Shown: piece after piece, positions 24,901 through 35,480 of the stretch | Layout: every line of letters starts with the position of its first letter | Position numbering within the stretch: position 1 is the stretch's first letter | DNA from: Paramacrobiotus metropolitanus | Taxonomy: Eukaryota > Tardigrada > Eutardigrada > Parachela > Macrobiotidae | Direction of reading: 5' to 3' | DNA: 64,000 nucleotides | Assembly: GCF_019649055.1 (NCBI RefSeq) | Contig: NW_026570418.1 | Coordinates: forward strand, 93,525-157,524 | The notes under the pieces: model-generated | What the model was told of the DNA's origin: nothing | Database searches by the model: none | Seen by the model: only the letters and a program-made list of their open reading frames with translations | Program-made: the position numbers and the translations under genes

Positions 24901-25327
24901 TAGCGGCTGTAATCGACAAGAGTCGACGTACTGTTACTTCTACAACTTTCAACCAGCATGTCATAATACAGTTACCTACGACCAGCCGCTGTAAAATTAA
25001 GTAAATCATAAAGTGGAAACCCAACAGAATTCCGTTTCAACACCTTCATAAAGTAATACATGTATCTATCGCGCTTTTCTAAAGACATACATATATTTTC
25101 TGAATACATACATCGGTCGTGACATGCTATACGGAAGTCGCACCGCGACAACCGCACTAGATGACCAAACCTGATATCGGTAGAGTGGGAATGTGCTCTC
25201 CACTCCGTAACTGGTACTACTACCTACTTCCGCTAGGTACGAGCGGATAGCTGCGCCTAACGAAAGTTACCGAAACCGTTTTTCGCATACGGTACCTGTG
25301 GTTACTGAGCTGTAATTACCAAGATAC

Positions 25328-25508
25328 TAGCGGTGGTTGCGAACCACCTCGTTGCACGAGCGCGAGTGCCACTGGGTAATGATATTGGGATTGTGGAATT
25401 GGAAAAGCGTGACGTACGCTCTTCGTGGCGTCAGACAAATTTTATGCTCTTGAGTCTTGACGAAGACTTATTGCAGCACCTCGCGCTTCGCGCTCGGTGC
25501 AAATTAAT
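25328..25508 (+). repeat. MITE-like repeat, inverted partner at 29551-29727
   Basis: From CTAGCGGTGGTTG through TTGCACGAGCGCGAG and CTCTTCGTGGCGTCAGAC to CACCTCGCGCTTCGCGCTCG and GTGCAAATTAA, it matches the reverse complement of 29551-29727. The TTGCACGAGCGCGA start and the CGCTCGGTGCAA end form short terminal inverted repeats. No ORF. Confidence 0.65.
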
Positions 25509-25774
25509 AACTGAGAGCTCTGGGATAATTACGTAGACGCTGGTAAGGATTTTGTTGTTGCGATCCTATGTTGTTATTATTATAACTCTTTTTACCGTTG
25601 GAGAAAAACCTCCCCAAAAAGATTGTGTTCGACTAATTTAAAAAAACTATTTTCTCGTAGATCGCTCACGTTTTAAAGCAAGCAGTTGAGGATAAACTGC
25701 ATGATTTGTTATGCCGAAGAAATTAGGCCACGCCGGCACGTGTTTTTGATAGTTTGTTGTGTAAGTTGAATAGG

Positions 25775-25940
25775 TCCGATGCGTGGATTATGCATGGTTT
25801 GCGTAGTGCAGTGGCTACTGCTGTATTCGTAGGTTCGTTGAAATTTGACAAAGTCACTACTGATAATGAGAATAGGGCGCTCTCAACTGTTTGAGTTAGA
25901 GTTTCTCCTTTTTTTCTCTTCACATTATCGACCAAAATTT
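25775..25940 (+). repeat. dispersed repeat copy (GTAGTGCAGTGGC family)
   Basis: GATTATGCATGG lead, GTAGTGCAGTGGCTA at 25803-25817, and GAGTTAGAGTTTCTCC about 75 bp further on, as in the copy at 5600-5770. A GGTTCGTTGAAA word 28 nt after the core recalls a pol III B box, but the spacing is too short for a tRNA. Confidence 0.45.
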
Positions 25941-26344
25941 TACAATTTTACGGTCAAATTAAATAGACCGTTCTGCGATCAATAACCGGCATTGTCACGT
26001 GTCGCTGGGAGCGGATTGGACGAGTATTTTTGGTTTGGCAATAAACACAGAATCGCAGCTGCTACTCACCGTCAGAAGTTAGCTGGTTATTATTGCAATT
26101 TATTACATCTATCTTTTTTATTGCGTAAAGATTTTTCTACTAACTTCTATTTCCTGTGAAATTTAATTAATTTCTCGATCAAATGAGCAAATCTGACCAG
26201 GTTGAGCACCGCCGCAAAAAAAAACGAACAGTCTGACAAAATCGGAATTAATCACAGGCTCGCAGCTATTAAACGGACAAAAACCGACGAAATTGCTAAA
26301 TGGCAAAAATATACATAAAAGGACAATATGCCGGCATAAAAATT

Positions 26345-27987
26345 CTAGTCGGCGGCATTTTCTCCAGTCCATTCCTCCATCTCGTAGACGCTGGATTCGC
26401 CGTCGGCACGGCTGTCCTCACAGGCTGGCAGGTGATCCGCGTGCGCCGTGTCGTCCGGGGCGGATGCAGGACGGCGCTCCGCCGCATCCATCCAACGCGA
26501 CAAGGCATACAAGCAGATGCGATTCAGCTGGTCCACATCTGCGCTGACCACATTCTCCTCACTCCACTGGCGTCCGCGATAGTGTGCCGAGGGGCGCGGA
26601 TCGCAGGACTGCAAGTCCCGAAGGATCTGCACTACATATATCTTTTCTTCCAGCACAATTGGTTTCCTTGTCTAACTCCATTTCAAAATTTTCTAATTTA
26701 TTTTAATTTATACCAGAATAACTTTTTTTTTAGTTTATTTCTGAAATAAAATCATAAAAAACCAAGTCATTATTTTTTAACAAATAGCAATAATAAACAA
26801 AATGAAAACTTCGTTTTATCTGTGCGATGAAAAAAGGAACTTCTGTTTAATTACTATTTAAATAACAGCACCTGCACATCAAAAATTCGATTAAATTCAG
26901 TGCCGATTCAGAAAAATTCAGTTAAATTCGATTAAGTTCAACAAACTAGTGCAATGAAATAAATGTTGAAGAAAACACCGAAGTTATTACTGTTTCATTT
27001 ATTATTAGAAAAATTATCATCTCTCCATTTTAAAATAATTCACAAACAGCCCGAATTCGTTGGAATTTCCAGTCTAATTAAAGCCGTACAGTAATTACGA
27101 TCTTAAAACGTTTTACGTGATACTTTTTAACACAGCACACTAGCCGTTTCTACCTTGATCATTGGCCACGCGTCCTTCCCGCTCTGGCAGGCAAGGGCCA
27201 GGCTACCGACGATGCGCTGCAAATCCAACGGCGGTCCCGTCCAGTGCAGATGCCGCTCCAAGACCTCCACGATGCGCGCCGCATCGGCCTGTCCCGGGGT
27301 GAAGACGGCAGCGGGAATGCGGAACTCCATCCAGGGCGCGCCGACTTCATCCGGCAGGGTGAGGACGTAGCCCTTCCAAATCACCCGGTCACAGCACGCA
27401 AACAGTTGGGCCAGGTGCGCGGCCGTCTCGGCGGCCATGCCGGCCAGGCTGATCGGGGCCCCGCTGGCGTACAGCGCCGCCGACGCCCCGACCTCCACCG
27501 CTCGGTCGTACATGATCAACCGGTGCAGCCGTGTGCCGCTGCGGTCCAGGTGCCGGCGAATGAGACCCAGCGGTTCATTGGCGATGTATTCGGCGTCCCG
27601 CAGGTACCAGCAGCGGCGGTGGTCGGTGGTGCTGCCGATGCAGACCCTGCGGGTGGCCGGTGTCAGGCATTTGACAATACAACCGTATAAAACGTAATCG
27701 AAATGCCAGTGTGGAGGTGACGCCGAGTCGGCCGTCTGCTCCGCAACACGCACATCGCGGCAAAGCTCCGCCGACGTCAGAATGCTGTCCCACAGCTGAC
27801 AGGTGCGACGGCAGCGTTGACGCGCGACGGTGTCAAGCGAGCGGAAAACCTCCTTCAGCACGTCCAACGACAACACCAAACCATCTTCGCCGACATTCAA
27901 CGGCTCCTCTTCTGGCGACGGGTGGGTGTTCTTCGGCAACTGGGCGAGAAAGGCAGGATGCCTTCGTTCACTGGCGAACACCCGAGC
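26345..27987 (-). CDS. F-box-like protein gene, two exons, 5' part missing
   Basis: Exon A (27987 to 27154) follows a 3' splice site (TTTAATATAG|GCTCGG) and opens with ARVFASERRHPAFLAQ. It contains an F-box-like helix set (LVLSLDVLKEVFRSLDTV, then RRTCQLWDSILTSAELC), the usual adaptor that binds Skp1 in SCF ubiquitin ligases. A long leucine-rich region follows (VLYGCIVKCLTPATR; WYLRDAEYIANEPLG; VLERHLHWTGPPLDLQRIVG). The donor is AAG|GTAGAA. Exon B (26626 to 26345, acceptor GTGCAG|ATCCTT) continues in the same phase with ILRDLQSCDPRPSAHYRG and ends MEEWTGENAAD-stop. The intron is 527 bp (26627-27153). No ATG precedes the F-box in frame. The upstream exons, which in the paralogue at 11787-13440 carry a VVDVAGDG-type domain, are absent or lie beyond the foldback at 28100. 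The GC content is far above the surroundings. The F-box assignment and the tardigrade affinity are from motif memory, and substrates are unknown. Confidence 0.65.
26627..27153 (-). other. intron of the F-box-like gene
   Basis: Bounded by GTAGAA at the donor and GTGCAG at the acceptor, phase 0 on both sides. It is strongly AT-rich and contains many stop codons in all frames, in contrast to the GC-rich exons. Confidence 0.7.
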
Positions 27988-28099
27988 CTATATTAAAGAC
28001 GGTTGGTGGGTTATAAATCGTAATCTGTCTGGTTTAATCCAAGTGCGCCAGGTTTCTTCAGTATTAGATGGACAGTTTTCAGATTCAGAACTTCTAATA

Positions 28100-28738
28100 G
28101 GCCCGCGCTCAAGCTCGGACTTGGACTCGGACTTGGACTTCTAAAACTTGGACTTGGACTTCACTTGGACTCTAAAACTTGGACTTCACTTGGACACTAA
28201 AACTCGGACCTCACTTGGACTCTAAAACTCGGACTTCACTTGGACTCTAAAACTTGGACTTTATGACTTAGACTTGGAATTAGGCGTTTCTTATGTCTCT
28301 TATGTCTTCTTACGTTTCTTCATGGTTTCTTAGGTTTCTCAGGTTTCTTAGGTTTCTCAGATTTCTTAGGTTTTTTTAGGTGTTCTTAGGTTTTAGGTCC
28401 CTTAGGTTTCTTAGGTTCCTTAGGCTTCACGGAATACGAAACAATACCTAGATAACCTATGAAATGTTAGTAACCTCAGAAACCTAGGAACATGCAACAA
28501 ACCTAAGAAACCTAAGAAATCTAAGAAACCTGAGAAACCTGAGAAAACATGAAGAAACGTAAGAAGACATGAGAAACGCCTAAATCCAAGTCCAAGTCAT
28601 AAAGTCCAAGTTTTAGAGTCCAAGTGAAGTCCGAGTTTTAGAGTCCAAGTGAAGTCTTAGTTTTAGAGTCCAAGTGAAGTCCAAGTCCAAGTTTTAGAAG
28701 CCCAAGTCCGAGTCCAAGTCCGAGCTTGAGCGCGGGCC
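28100..28738. mobile_element. foldback element with GGCCCGCGCTCAAGC termini
   Basis: Two arms of about 310 bp are inverted copies of each other. From the ends inward each reads GGCCCGCGCTCAAGCTC, then GGACTTGGACTC and ACTTGGACTCTAAAACT repeats, then GGTTTCTTAGGTTTCTCAGG-type repeats toward the centre near 28420-28450. The termini match the right end of the element at 2457-2944. Unlike that copy, there is no target duplication (CTTCTAATA on the left, GCATTCGTC on the right). This suggests a rearranged copy or a recombination junction. No ORF. Confidence 0.8.
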
Positions 28739-29396
28739 GCATTCGTCGAGCGTAGGAATTAGCACTCCCAGCCTATTTGGCATCGATTCACTCCGCGTCC
28801 GATTTAATGTCTAAGCTGCTACCTGATCACCCCCCCCCGCCGTTAACACTTCCGCTGCCTTGGAATTGCGGAAAGCGAACGCGCGCCTCACTGATCTTCC
28901 TAAGCCTAACTTTAGGAAGTTACAACGGTCCTGGGACTTACCGCTGTGTAATGCATCACTATCGACTCTCCTGGACGTTTTTCGCCATGACGAAGTAAAC
29001 AGGGCTCGACTCCTGGGTCAGTCGACACCAGAAGCCGGTTTATGGCTGAATGCCTTGCCCTCGGCGCATATCGGTAACCTTCTCGATGATGAAACCGTAA
29101 TGATATCGATCAAGCTGAGACTGGGAGTTGCAATCTGTGAGCCTCATCTTTGCGCTAAATGCAACAAGCCGGTCGACGTGTACGGCCACCACAATTTGCC
29201 CTGCTCTTTTTCGGCCGGAAGAGCTACCCGTTTAGTGAAAGAAATCGCCAAGCGGCTTCAGCAGCACACGGGAGAGCCACGCTCGCACGAATTTCTCCGC
29301 CAGCGACTGTCACTGGAAATTCAGCGAGGAAACGCCGCTTCCGTGCTCGGAACAATGGAAGGAGCGGCGTCATTAAACGAAATTTTGTTTTTGTGA
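28739..29396 (+). pseudogene. truncated REL-ENDO non-LTR retrotransposon ORF with endonuclease deleted
   Basis: Reading starts abruptly at the foldback boundary with IRRA-stop-ELALPAYLASIHSASDL, equal to residues of about 627-648 of the intact ORF at 40570-43434 with a Glu to stop change. After a frameshift in a C-run near 28810 it continues ELRKANARLTDLPK, WDLPLCNASLSTLLDVF, EAGLWLNALPSAHIGNLLD, a zinc knuckle (CAKCNKPVDVYGHHNLPC), then SAGR. From there it jumps directly to LVKEIAKRLQQHTGEPRSHE and the C-terminal GNAASVLGTMEG. The segment that would hold the RPD...D endonuclease core is missing. It is a dead 5'-truncated copy and a close relative of the intact element. Confidence 0.8.
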
Positions 29397-30544
29397 TTAA
29401 CTGTTTATAACTGTGATGTTACCGCGTTTCAATGAAATAAAAATACTCGACACCAGATTGTTGATTGCATTAGCGCAAATGATTGTTGCCTCAGTATTTA
29501 ACTCGGATTTCTTAATCTTCATGTTTTTCAAAAGCCTTTTGTACCTTAATTTGCACCGAGCGCGAAGCGCGAGGTGTTGCAATTAACTGATCGTCAAGAG
29601 CACAAATTTGTCTGACGCCACGAAGAGCGTCATGGCTCAGTTTTCCATTCCACAAACCCAGTACCATTACCCAGTGGTACTGGCTCTCGCGCTCGTGCAA
29701 TAATGTGGTTAACAACCACCGCTAGTAATTATTATATTTAAACGTCAGCGTAAAAATAATTGCGAAAAATCGAAACATACTTGTCGACTGGATTTTCTTC
29801 AGCAGAAATTGATCAGCAAACAAAATTGGCTACAACGCCACGCCATTTATGCCACCGTACTACAACCTCGTGCAATTTATCCGTTATATCCGACGACCGA
29901 AATATGTCTTCATGGTTGAAGTATTCACTACGCAATAACTGCATTCCCGGCCAGCAATGACGCCCCATCGATACATGAAACACAGACACATAGACCACAC
30001 ATTGTCTGCGCAAGCGTGCATGTGCAAATTCAGTGCCGAATATGATTAAAATGATACGTTTTTGCGCTGGTTTCAAACGTTTAACGCTCGGTTACAAGTG
30101 TAACTGACACAGACAGCGATGTGGAAAGTACTAGAGGTTTGAGTATATGTGGTTTCGTGACCTTGCGTTCTTCCCAACCTGTCAGCCGTTTGCTCCTTCG
30201 AAGTGGAGAATAAGCACTTCTGGGATGCTTGAGTCATGCCTCACCAATATCGTTGTGGTATGTTGTCCTGAAGCAAGGCAACAGTCTGAAGTCAAGGTAG
30301 AACAAGGAATTAAGGGTTAGCTGACGTGGAAATGCCGAGCGGGAGAGACGTGTCAGCGGATTTTGTGGCGAATGCGGATTTTTATTTAGCGCGATTTATT
30401 TCCTTACAAATCTATCGGAACTGCTGGTAGCGGTTTGGCCTTCATTCGGAGATCGGCAAAACGTTTGCAAAAAGGAAAAGGTCAATCTAAATGGGTCTCT
30501 GTATTAATTTTAACTTCTATGTAAATCCTCTATGTAATTAAAGT
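29397..30544. other. retroelement 3' flank and gene-free DNA
   Basis: Begins with the untranslated tail after the retrotransposon stop codon and contains the inverted MITE copy annotated separately. No gene is supported. Confidence 0.4.
29551..29727 (-). repeat. MITE-like repeat, inverted partner of 25328-25508
   Basis: Reverse complement reads CTAGCGGTGGTTGTTAACCAC, TTGCACGAGCGCGAG, CTCTTCGTGGCGTCAGAC and CACCTCGCGCTTCGCGCTCG, matching the other copy along its length. Confidence 0.65.
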
Positions 30545-31380
30545 TCATGCAGCAATTGCAGACTGGACTTTTTCCATGGACAAGCGGCCACAAGCCTCTG
30601 CACTACGCCGGCGTACACCAAGTACAGAGTACCAGTGTACTCGTATGATGGAACCAAAACATGTAAATCGTACTGGTAAATCAGATCGAATTTCCTTTTG
30701 TGAAACATGCGCATATCTGATGCAGCTAAAACCCACGAACATTTCCAATGTATCGTATAATTAATCTGTAAATGTACTCACAACGCATAGAGCACGGTGT
30801 AATAAATAATAATTTAATACCGCACTTAACAGCACAAAAACAGAAATCCCATCGTCCACGTGACAATACTACTCTGTCCCACAACACGACACTCAGACAA
30901 AGGTCACTCCGATTAAGCCGCGCAATGCAATACTTAAGCCGCGCTGTTAGTAGTTTTTTTCTTCGCTGAATCGAAGTTGCCGTTGCCCTGAAGGAGTTAG
31001 ACGGTTCGACTCGCAGCCTACATGCATATAAAATTCGTAGATCGGTTGGTGAAGACGGTGTTCTTGCATTTTTGTATACGTACCTGACTCTCCTTGGCCA
31101 CGAGAATGGGAGGGTTTTGACATTTAGCAGTTTTTCTATAGCACGAAGCGCGTTTGTTGCGACATGGCGTTAATTGGCTTCTGGTGCAGTGTCAAGTCTC
31201 TGCACACTTCCACAGTATGGCGCAAACGTAGAGTAATGGCGCACTCAGTCGCCGAAAAAGATGCTGCGGTGTCTAAATGCGAGTGTAAACTACAGTAAAA
31301 TGGCAGCTTATTCGCTTTGAACCATTATTTTTGTGCATTGCATTTTTTTTTTACAAAAGAGGCACAATCGAACACATATA
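30545..31380 (+). repeat. dispersed repeat of about 0.8 kb, copy 1 (partner at 43870-44630)
   Basis: Starts near GCCTCTGCACTACGCCGG and contains GAATTTCCTTTTGTGAAACA, AAAACCCACGA and CACAGTATGGCGCAAACGTA followed by GAGTAATGGCGCA. It ends with a CCATTATTTTTGTGCATTGC tail. The same words in the same order occur at 43870-44630. Partial copies of the 3' end lie at 46680-46860, about 57236-57310 and about 60795-60860, all inverted. No credible ORF, so a DNA-transposon-derived or SINE-like family of unknown class. Confidence 0.55.
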
Positions 31381-31556
31381 CGACTAACACGAGCGCTTTA
31401 TGCATCTTGGACTGCTCGTGAGCCGCCTATGTACAGCTACTGCGTAAAACAGCCAGCATCTCTGTTTGGCATTTTTACGATGTAGAGGAAGATAGAGTGA
31501 ACTTTTGTGAATTGCACTTAGCTTTAACATGTTCCAGTGCTCCTAGAATTTACTAC

Positions 31557-31730
31557 TCACGGCCGTAGGTGTACGGCCGTGAGTATGCCTGGCTTCAGCA
31601 CGCATTGAACGACTTCAGATACTAAAGCTAATTTTGAAGCACCCATTGTACCGTCGTCGAGGAACCAAGCGTTGAACTTGGACTTGAGAGCAGACGTTAT
31701 TGGGAGTATTCCCAAGGAGAACAAATGGTT
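31557..31730 (-). pseudogene. reverse transcriptase fragment (motif C) of a REL-ENDO-type element
   Basis: A short minus-strand frame contains LKSKFNAWFLDDGTMGAS, the catalytic FxDD box with the GT(M/L)G extension seen in the two larger elements (AWYLDDGTLGG, AGFLDDVTLAG). The preceding LFSLGILPITSA matches the helix after motif B. Homology is lost on both sides within about 60 residues. It is a dead fragment, not contiguous with the C-terminal fragment at 32781-33055, because the order on the strand is wrong for a single copy. Confidence 0.6.
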
Positions 31731-32780
31731 ATGGTTAGTTGAAGTTTTGCCAAAAATAACAACTGAACACATCCACTGCACTACGAATCACATCAATGCT
31801 ACTGCAAGACACATCTTGTGACGACGGCCCGACAGTATCGGCGATTGCACATCACCGGCCGCGCAGTGCAAATAGCCGCATTCTACTGTGTTCCTCTTTT
31901 CCTGCAGTTTACTTTTGCCTCGTTTTCTGCGTAATAAATTTCTTTTGTTTTCGAAAATTGTTCTCAATAATTGGTTGTTTTCCTTGCTGGAACTCAAAGT
32001 ACAGCCACTGTTTGCAAATTAAAGCATGTCAACAGGTTGATGGGTTTATTTACGATAACAAAAAATTATAAAACGCATATAAAAATATTAAAGCAAAATT
32101 AAATGTAAACGGTAAAATTATTAAAGTAATACGCTTGTAATTGTTACCAAGATTTCAACAAATTATACGCATTAAAAATATCCCAACGTCAACGTGAAAA
32201 ACGTTCCGGAGACAGTCCTGTTGGAGAAATTTCGGAAAAAGTTTCGCAGATGTATTTCCTGAGTCACTGGTATTCTGCGGATGATACTGATGGCTAACGA
32301 AAGCAGCTCGAAGCTTTTGCGAAGCTCAACTACTGGATTCTGCCCATTATCGATCTTGCAGTCTTCGGCGACTTACTTGCTCTCAAATAACGTCTGCTTG
32401 AGCCTGTCCAACACTTTCTAACGCATAAAAGTACAGGACCGGACTCCTGACACTTTACCAGCACTCTGCAGATCGTTCGTGCATTGGCTAATACGATGTT
32501 GATAGGAGATCACGGCTATAAGCTTATAGCATATATCGGCATAGCAGCAGAGTTAATGATAATGATAAAGTAGTGTTTTCGGATTTTGGCCTCCTAAATT
32601 CTACAAAAAAAATTTTAAAACCTTTCAAATTTTGAATTTTTTCCGTGACCGCGAACACTTGGTGACGGGACGCTCGACAAATGCCGCTACATTACGAAAC
32701 CACTTGTATCTGTATTTTTCATTCAGCTTTATTGGTCATATCAAAATGCAATACACAAAATATTAAAAAAGAAACGCAAA
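31731..32780. other. gene-free stretch
   Basis: No family motif seen. Includes a TGCACTACG core at 31777-31785. Confidence 0.4.
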
Positions 32781-33055
32781 CTACACCATAAAAATTTCGT
32801 TTAGTTTGTCCTGCCCTTCCACCGCGCCTAGCTCTGACGCCGCAATTCCCCGTTGAATTTTTATAGACAAGCGCTGTCGTAGATATTCTTGCGAACGTAG
32901 TTTTCGGGTGTGTTGTTGCAAACTTCTTCCCAGTTCTTTAACGAATGCGATCGCCGACGGACCCACACGTGCCCATCGTCTCGAAAGCGATCACAACGAA
33001 AAGGTAGCGGCCGACCAAATAGGAGTACAATCTGGATTTCTTTTCCTAGATCTGT
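32781..33055 (-). pseudogene. C-terminal fragment of a REL-ENDO retrotransposon ORF
   Basis: In two joined frames the minus strand reads EKKSRLYSYLVGRYLF, VIAFETMGTCG, then after a 1-nt shift GPSAIAFVKELGRSLQQHT, LRSQEYLRQRLSIKIQRG and a NEIFMV-stop end. This parallels residues of about 868-954 of the intact ORF (KKSRLYAYLQGRYIF ... NEVLLL). Only the end of the element remains, as expected of strong 5' truncation during target-primed reverse transcription. Confidence 0.7.
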
Positions 33056-33159
33056 ATTTGGATCACGCAACATGAAGTTTAATTTGTCGGAATCCACCAA
33101 ACCATTTTGAAATTCTAAGAACAGATGTCCAAGTTTTCGATGGACGGAACTCATTTTCA

Positions 33160-33365
33160 GCGCGGTTTGTCCAACCTAAAATTATCATGTCGGTAACCGT
33201 GAAACGCTTCTCCAGAACGTCTTGTGGCACACCGAGTCTGGAGCAGCGCTCATTTCCTGCTTAATCAAACACAGAGCTCCGGTCAGGGAGTAATCATAGC
33301 TTTCGTTGCCCAGTCTGTCGCCGTCTGCGCTGCGAATCTTATGTAATGTGTTGGTAATCTAAAAA
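33160..33365 (-). other. possible small exon, unassigned
   Basis: Minus strand: a TTTTTTAG acceptor-like site near 33361 is followed by ITNTLHKIRSADGDRLGN and ALCLIKQEMSAAPDSVC before a stop near 33195. Another frame overlaps. I cannot name it. It could belong to a decayed host gene together with the fragment just upstream. Confidence 0.2.
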
Positions 33366-33479
33366 ATGAACATCCGTTTTTTGGCGGTTTTTTCTGTTGT
33401 TGTTTTGACATTATTGAGATCGCAGTGGAGCTTAACGTGCTCGCAGCTAAAATACCGTCTCAAATAGTTCCACGGGCCG

Positions 33480-33780
33480 TTACGTACGGTACCACGTGTC
33501 AGTGGCATCGACGGTCACCTTAACGTCCAGCAATAAAACACTGGCCTGCTGAACTTCAGCTGCCCAGTGTGCGCACATTCTTCTTCCTTTTTGTACAAGC
33601 AGCCGGTGGCTTACTTTGGCGACATGAGACACGCAGCGGCGATGCCAGTGCTGAAGCCGGTTGTAGTGGACGCGCGAAGACGTCAGCAGCCAAACTTCAC
33701 ATGGCATTCTTTCCCCTTCAAGTGGATGTTCTGCCGTACGCTGCTGCCTGTTGATCTAACCGGACGCGATGGATGAAGTG
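33480..33780 (-). pseudogene. F-box-like gene fragment
   Basis: The minus-strand frame reads MPCEVWLLTSSRVHYNRL, then VAKVSHRLLVQKGRRMCAHW and AAEVQQASVLLLDVKV. It recalls the LPxEVW...R..C..W..... core of the F-box-like family seen at 26345-27987 and 11787-13440 (RRTCQLWDSILTSAELC; QRVCSRWAVVLQSP). The frame stops after DATDTWYRT and no flanking domains follow. It is elevated in GC like the other family members. Probably a relic; confidence is limited by its short length. Confidence 0.35.
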
Positions 33781-33970
33781 CGATCATCACTTCCACCATA
33801 CTCTTATCTATAGTTTTATGACATTCTTCGTTTCGGGAATGGATGTTCTTCAATTAGAGAGCCAAACTTGCAGGTGTCTAGAAGGCACTGAGAAACGATT
33901 TTAAAAGAAGATTTTGAAAACACTTGGGCACTCTACAAAAAGGTACTGCAATTACAAGGAAGTTGTATTG

Positions 33971-34051
33971 TCAGTGGGGTCTAGAAAATCACTGCCTGCG
34001 CTATTATCATCCTGATAATAGCGCAAACAGCGATTTTTCTAGACATCACTG
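33971..34051. repeat. 81-bp palindromic hairpin next to a foldback element
   Basis: TCAGTGGGGTCTAGAAAATC at the left is inverted as the GATTTTTCTAGAC and CACTGA stretch at the right. The inner stem TGCGCTATTATCA (33997-34009) is the exact inverse of 34013-34025 with a 3-nt loop. The total arm is about 39 bp with a few mismatches. It ends 13 bp before the foldback at 34064. Confidence 0.7.
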
Positions 34052-34063
34052 AACTGCCCTGAA

Positions 34064-34980
34064 GGCAGGGGATAAAAGGTGGCAGTGGCACCTGCCACTG
34101 GCAACTGCCACCGGCAGTTGCAGACTTGCAGATGCCACTACGCGTTCTGGCAAGGGATAAAACGTGGCAAATGCCGGAATCTTGAAATGAGATGGTTGTG
34201 CGTACAGCGATATTCTCTATAGAAATTATCTAAAAAATTCAGAAGGAAGTAAAAAGCCGGGTAACTCTAAGTTATTCTTTTTACTTAGAATTACCCGGCT
34301 TTCTTAGTTTCGTTAGTTTTCTTAGCATTTCTTCTGCTCTTTCTTAGGTTATTTCTTAGTCTTGAGTTATTTCTTTGAGAAATAATCCAAAGTTTACCCG
34401 CTATGGTAGTAGTAAGCAAAAAACACAATTTTCTTAATTCTTTTGATTTTCTCATGTGTTTTTCGGATGTCATTTTAGGCTTACCTTCGCTGCTGCTCTT
34501 TCTTAGGTTGTTTTTTTAGCTTTTCTTGAAAATACACCAAAACTCAAGAAAGCCGAGGAATAACCTAAGAAGCAAACCTAAGAAAACCAAACTAGAAACA
34601 AGTAAGAGGTAAGCCTAAGAAAACATCCGGAAAACACATGAGAAAATCAAAAGAATTAAGAAAATTGTGTTTTTACCTTACTACTACCATAGCGGGTAAA
34701 TTTTGGATTATTTCTCAAGAAAAACTAAGAAATAACTCAAGAATGAGCAGAAGAAATCCTAAGAAAACTATCGAAACTAAGAAAGCCGGGTAATTCTAAG
34801 TAAAAAGAATAACTTAGAATTACCCGGCTTTTTACTTCCTTCTGAATTTTTTAGATAATTTATATAGAGAATATCGCTGTATGCACAACCATCTCATTTC
34901 AAGATTCCGGCATTTGCCACGTTTTATCCCTTGCCAGAACGCGTAGTGGCAACTGCCACTGCCACGTTTTATCCCCTGCC
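34064..34980. mobile_element. 917-bp foldback element, TGCCACTGGCA-type ends
   Basis: The element is almost one palindrome. Left arm words (GGCAGGGGATAAAA, ACTACGCGTTCTGGCAAGGG, AACGTGGCAAATGCCGGAAT, CCGGGTAACTCTAAG, TACCCGCTATGGTAGTAG) recur inverted in the right arm in mirrored order, with the centre near 34520. Arms are about 440 bp with few mismatches, which implies recent origin or repair. An extra internal palindrome (GCCGGGTAA ... TTACCCGGC) lies inside each arm. CCCTGAA precedes the left end (34057-34063) and occurs again at 34986-34992 after a short C-run, a possible 7-bp target duplication. No coding capacity. A degraded end of the same family is at 18960-19069. Confidence 0.85.
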
Positions 34981-35480
34981 CCCCCCCCTGAAAGATGAAA
35001 CGGGCTCCTTTGCATAAAGATGAGTATCCAGCATTGATCTAACATACAGATAAGCGGGAAAAATTTAACTTATGGAAATTTGATTTGGAGAAAACTTTTT
35101 GATTTTATTTACTGCTTTTTTATTCGACTCTGCCTTTTCCTGTGTAGTCGCATTTTTGTTTACCGGTATATTATACAAAGCGAAAAAACACTGATCCGTA
35201 CGTATCCATTTGTTACGTCTCAACACAAATCACAGCTATCAAACCGTAAGCGGATTAAAATTGTTTTAACAGCGAAAACATTCCTGCCATTGCACTACGT
35301 TACTTCGGCAAACATGCTTACCTAACACGGCATACATGTCAGGGATAATAATTATTAAAGATTTCGACTGATATTTGGAATAGATTTCGACTGATATTTC
35401 GAATAGATAGATATTCGTAGTGCTTACTATAGATATTTACTAACTATTATTATATTTTTTTGAATTGTTACATTTGATTT
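34981..35480. other. gene-free DNA before the retrotransposon
   Basis: Contains a C-run, an inverted GTAGTGCA core at about 35290-35299, and a 23-bp tandem duplication at 35361-35406 (ATTTCGACTGATATTTGGAA, then TAG). No gene. Confidence 0.5.

Larger units (their letters stand above)
24901..26344. other. gene-free stretch with repeat copies
   Basis: Holds two repeat copies annotated separately (25328-25508 and 25775-25940). No gene is supported. Confidence 0.45.

Noticed and set aside
25775-25940. tRNA gene or classic tRNA-derived SINE
   Set aside because: Only an A-box-like core. The GGTTCG word is 28 nt away and no cloverleaf can be drawn.
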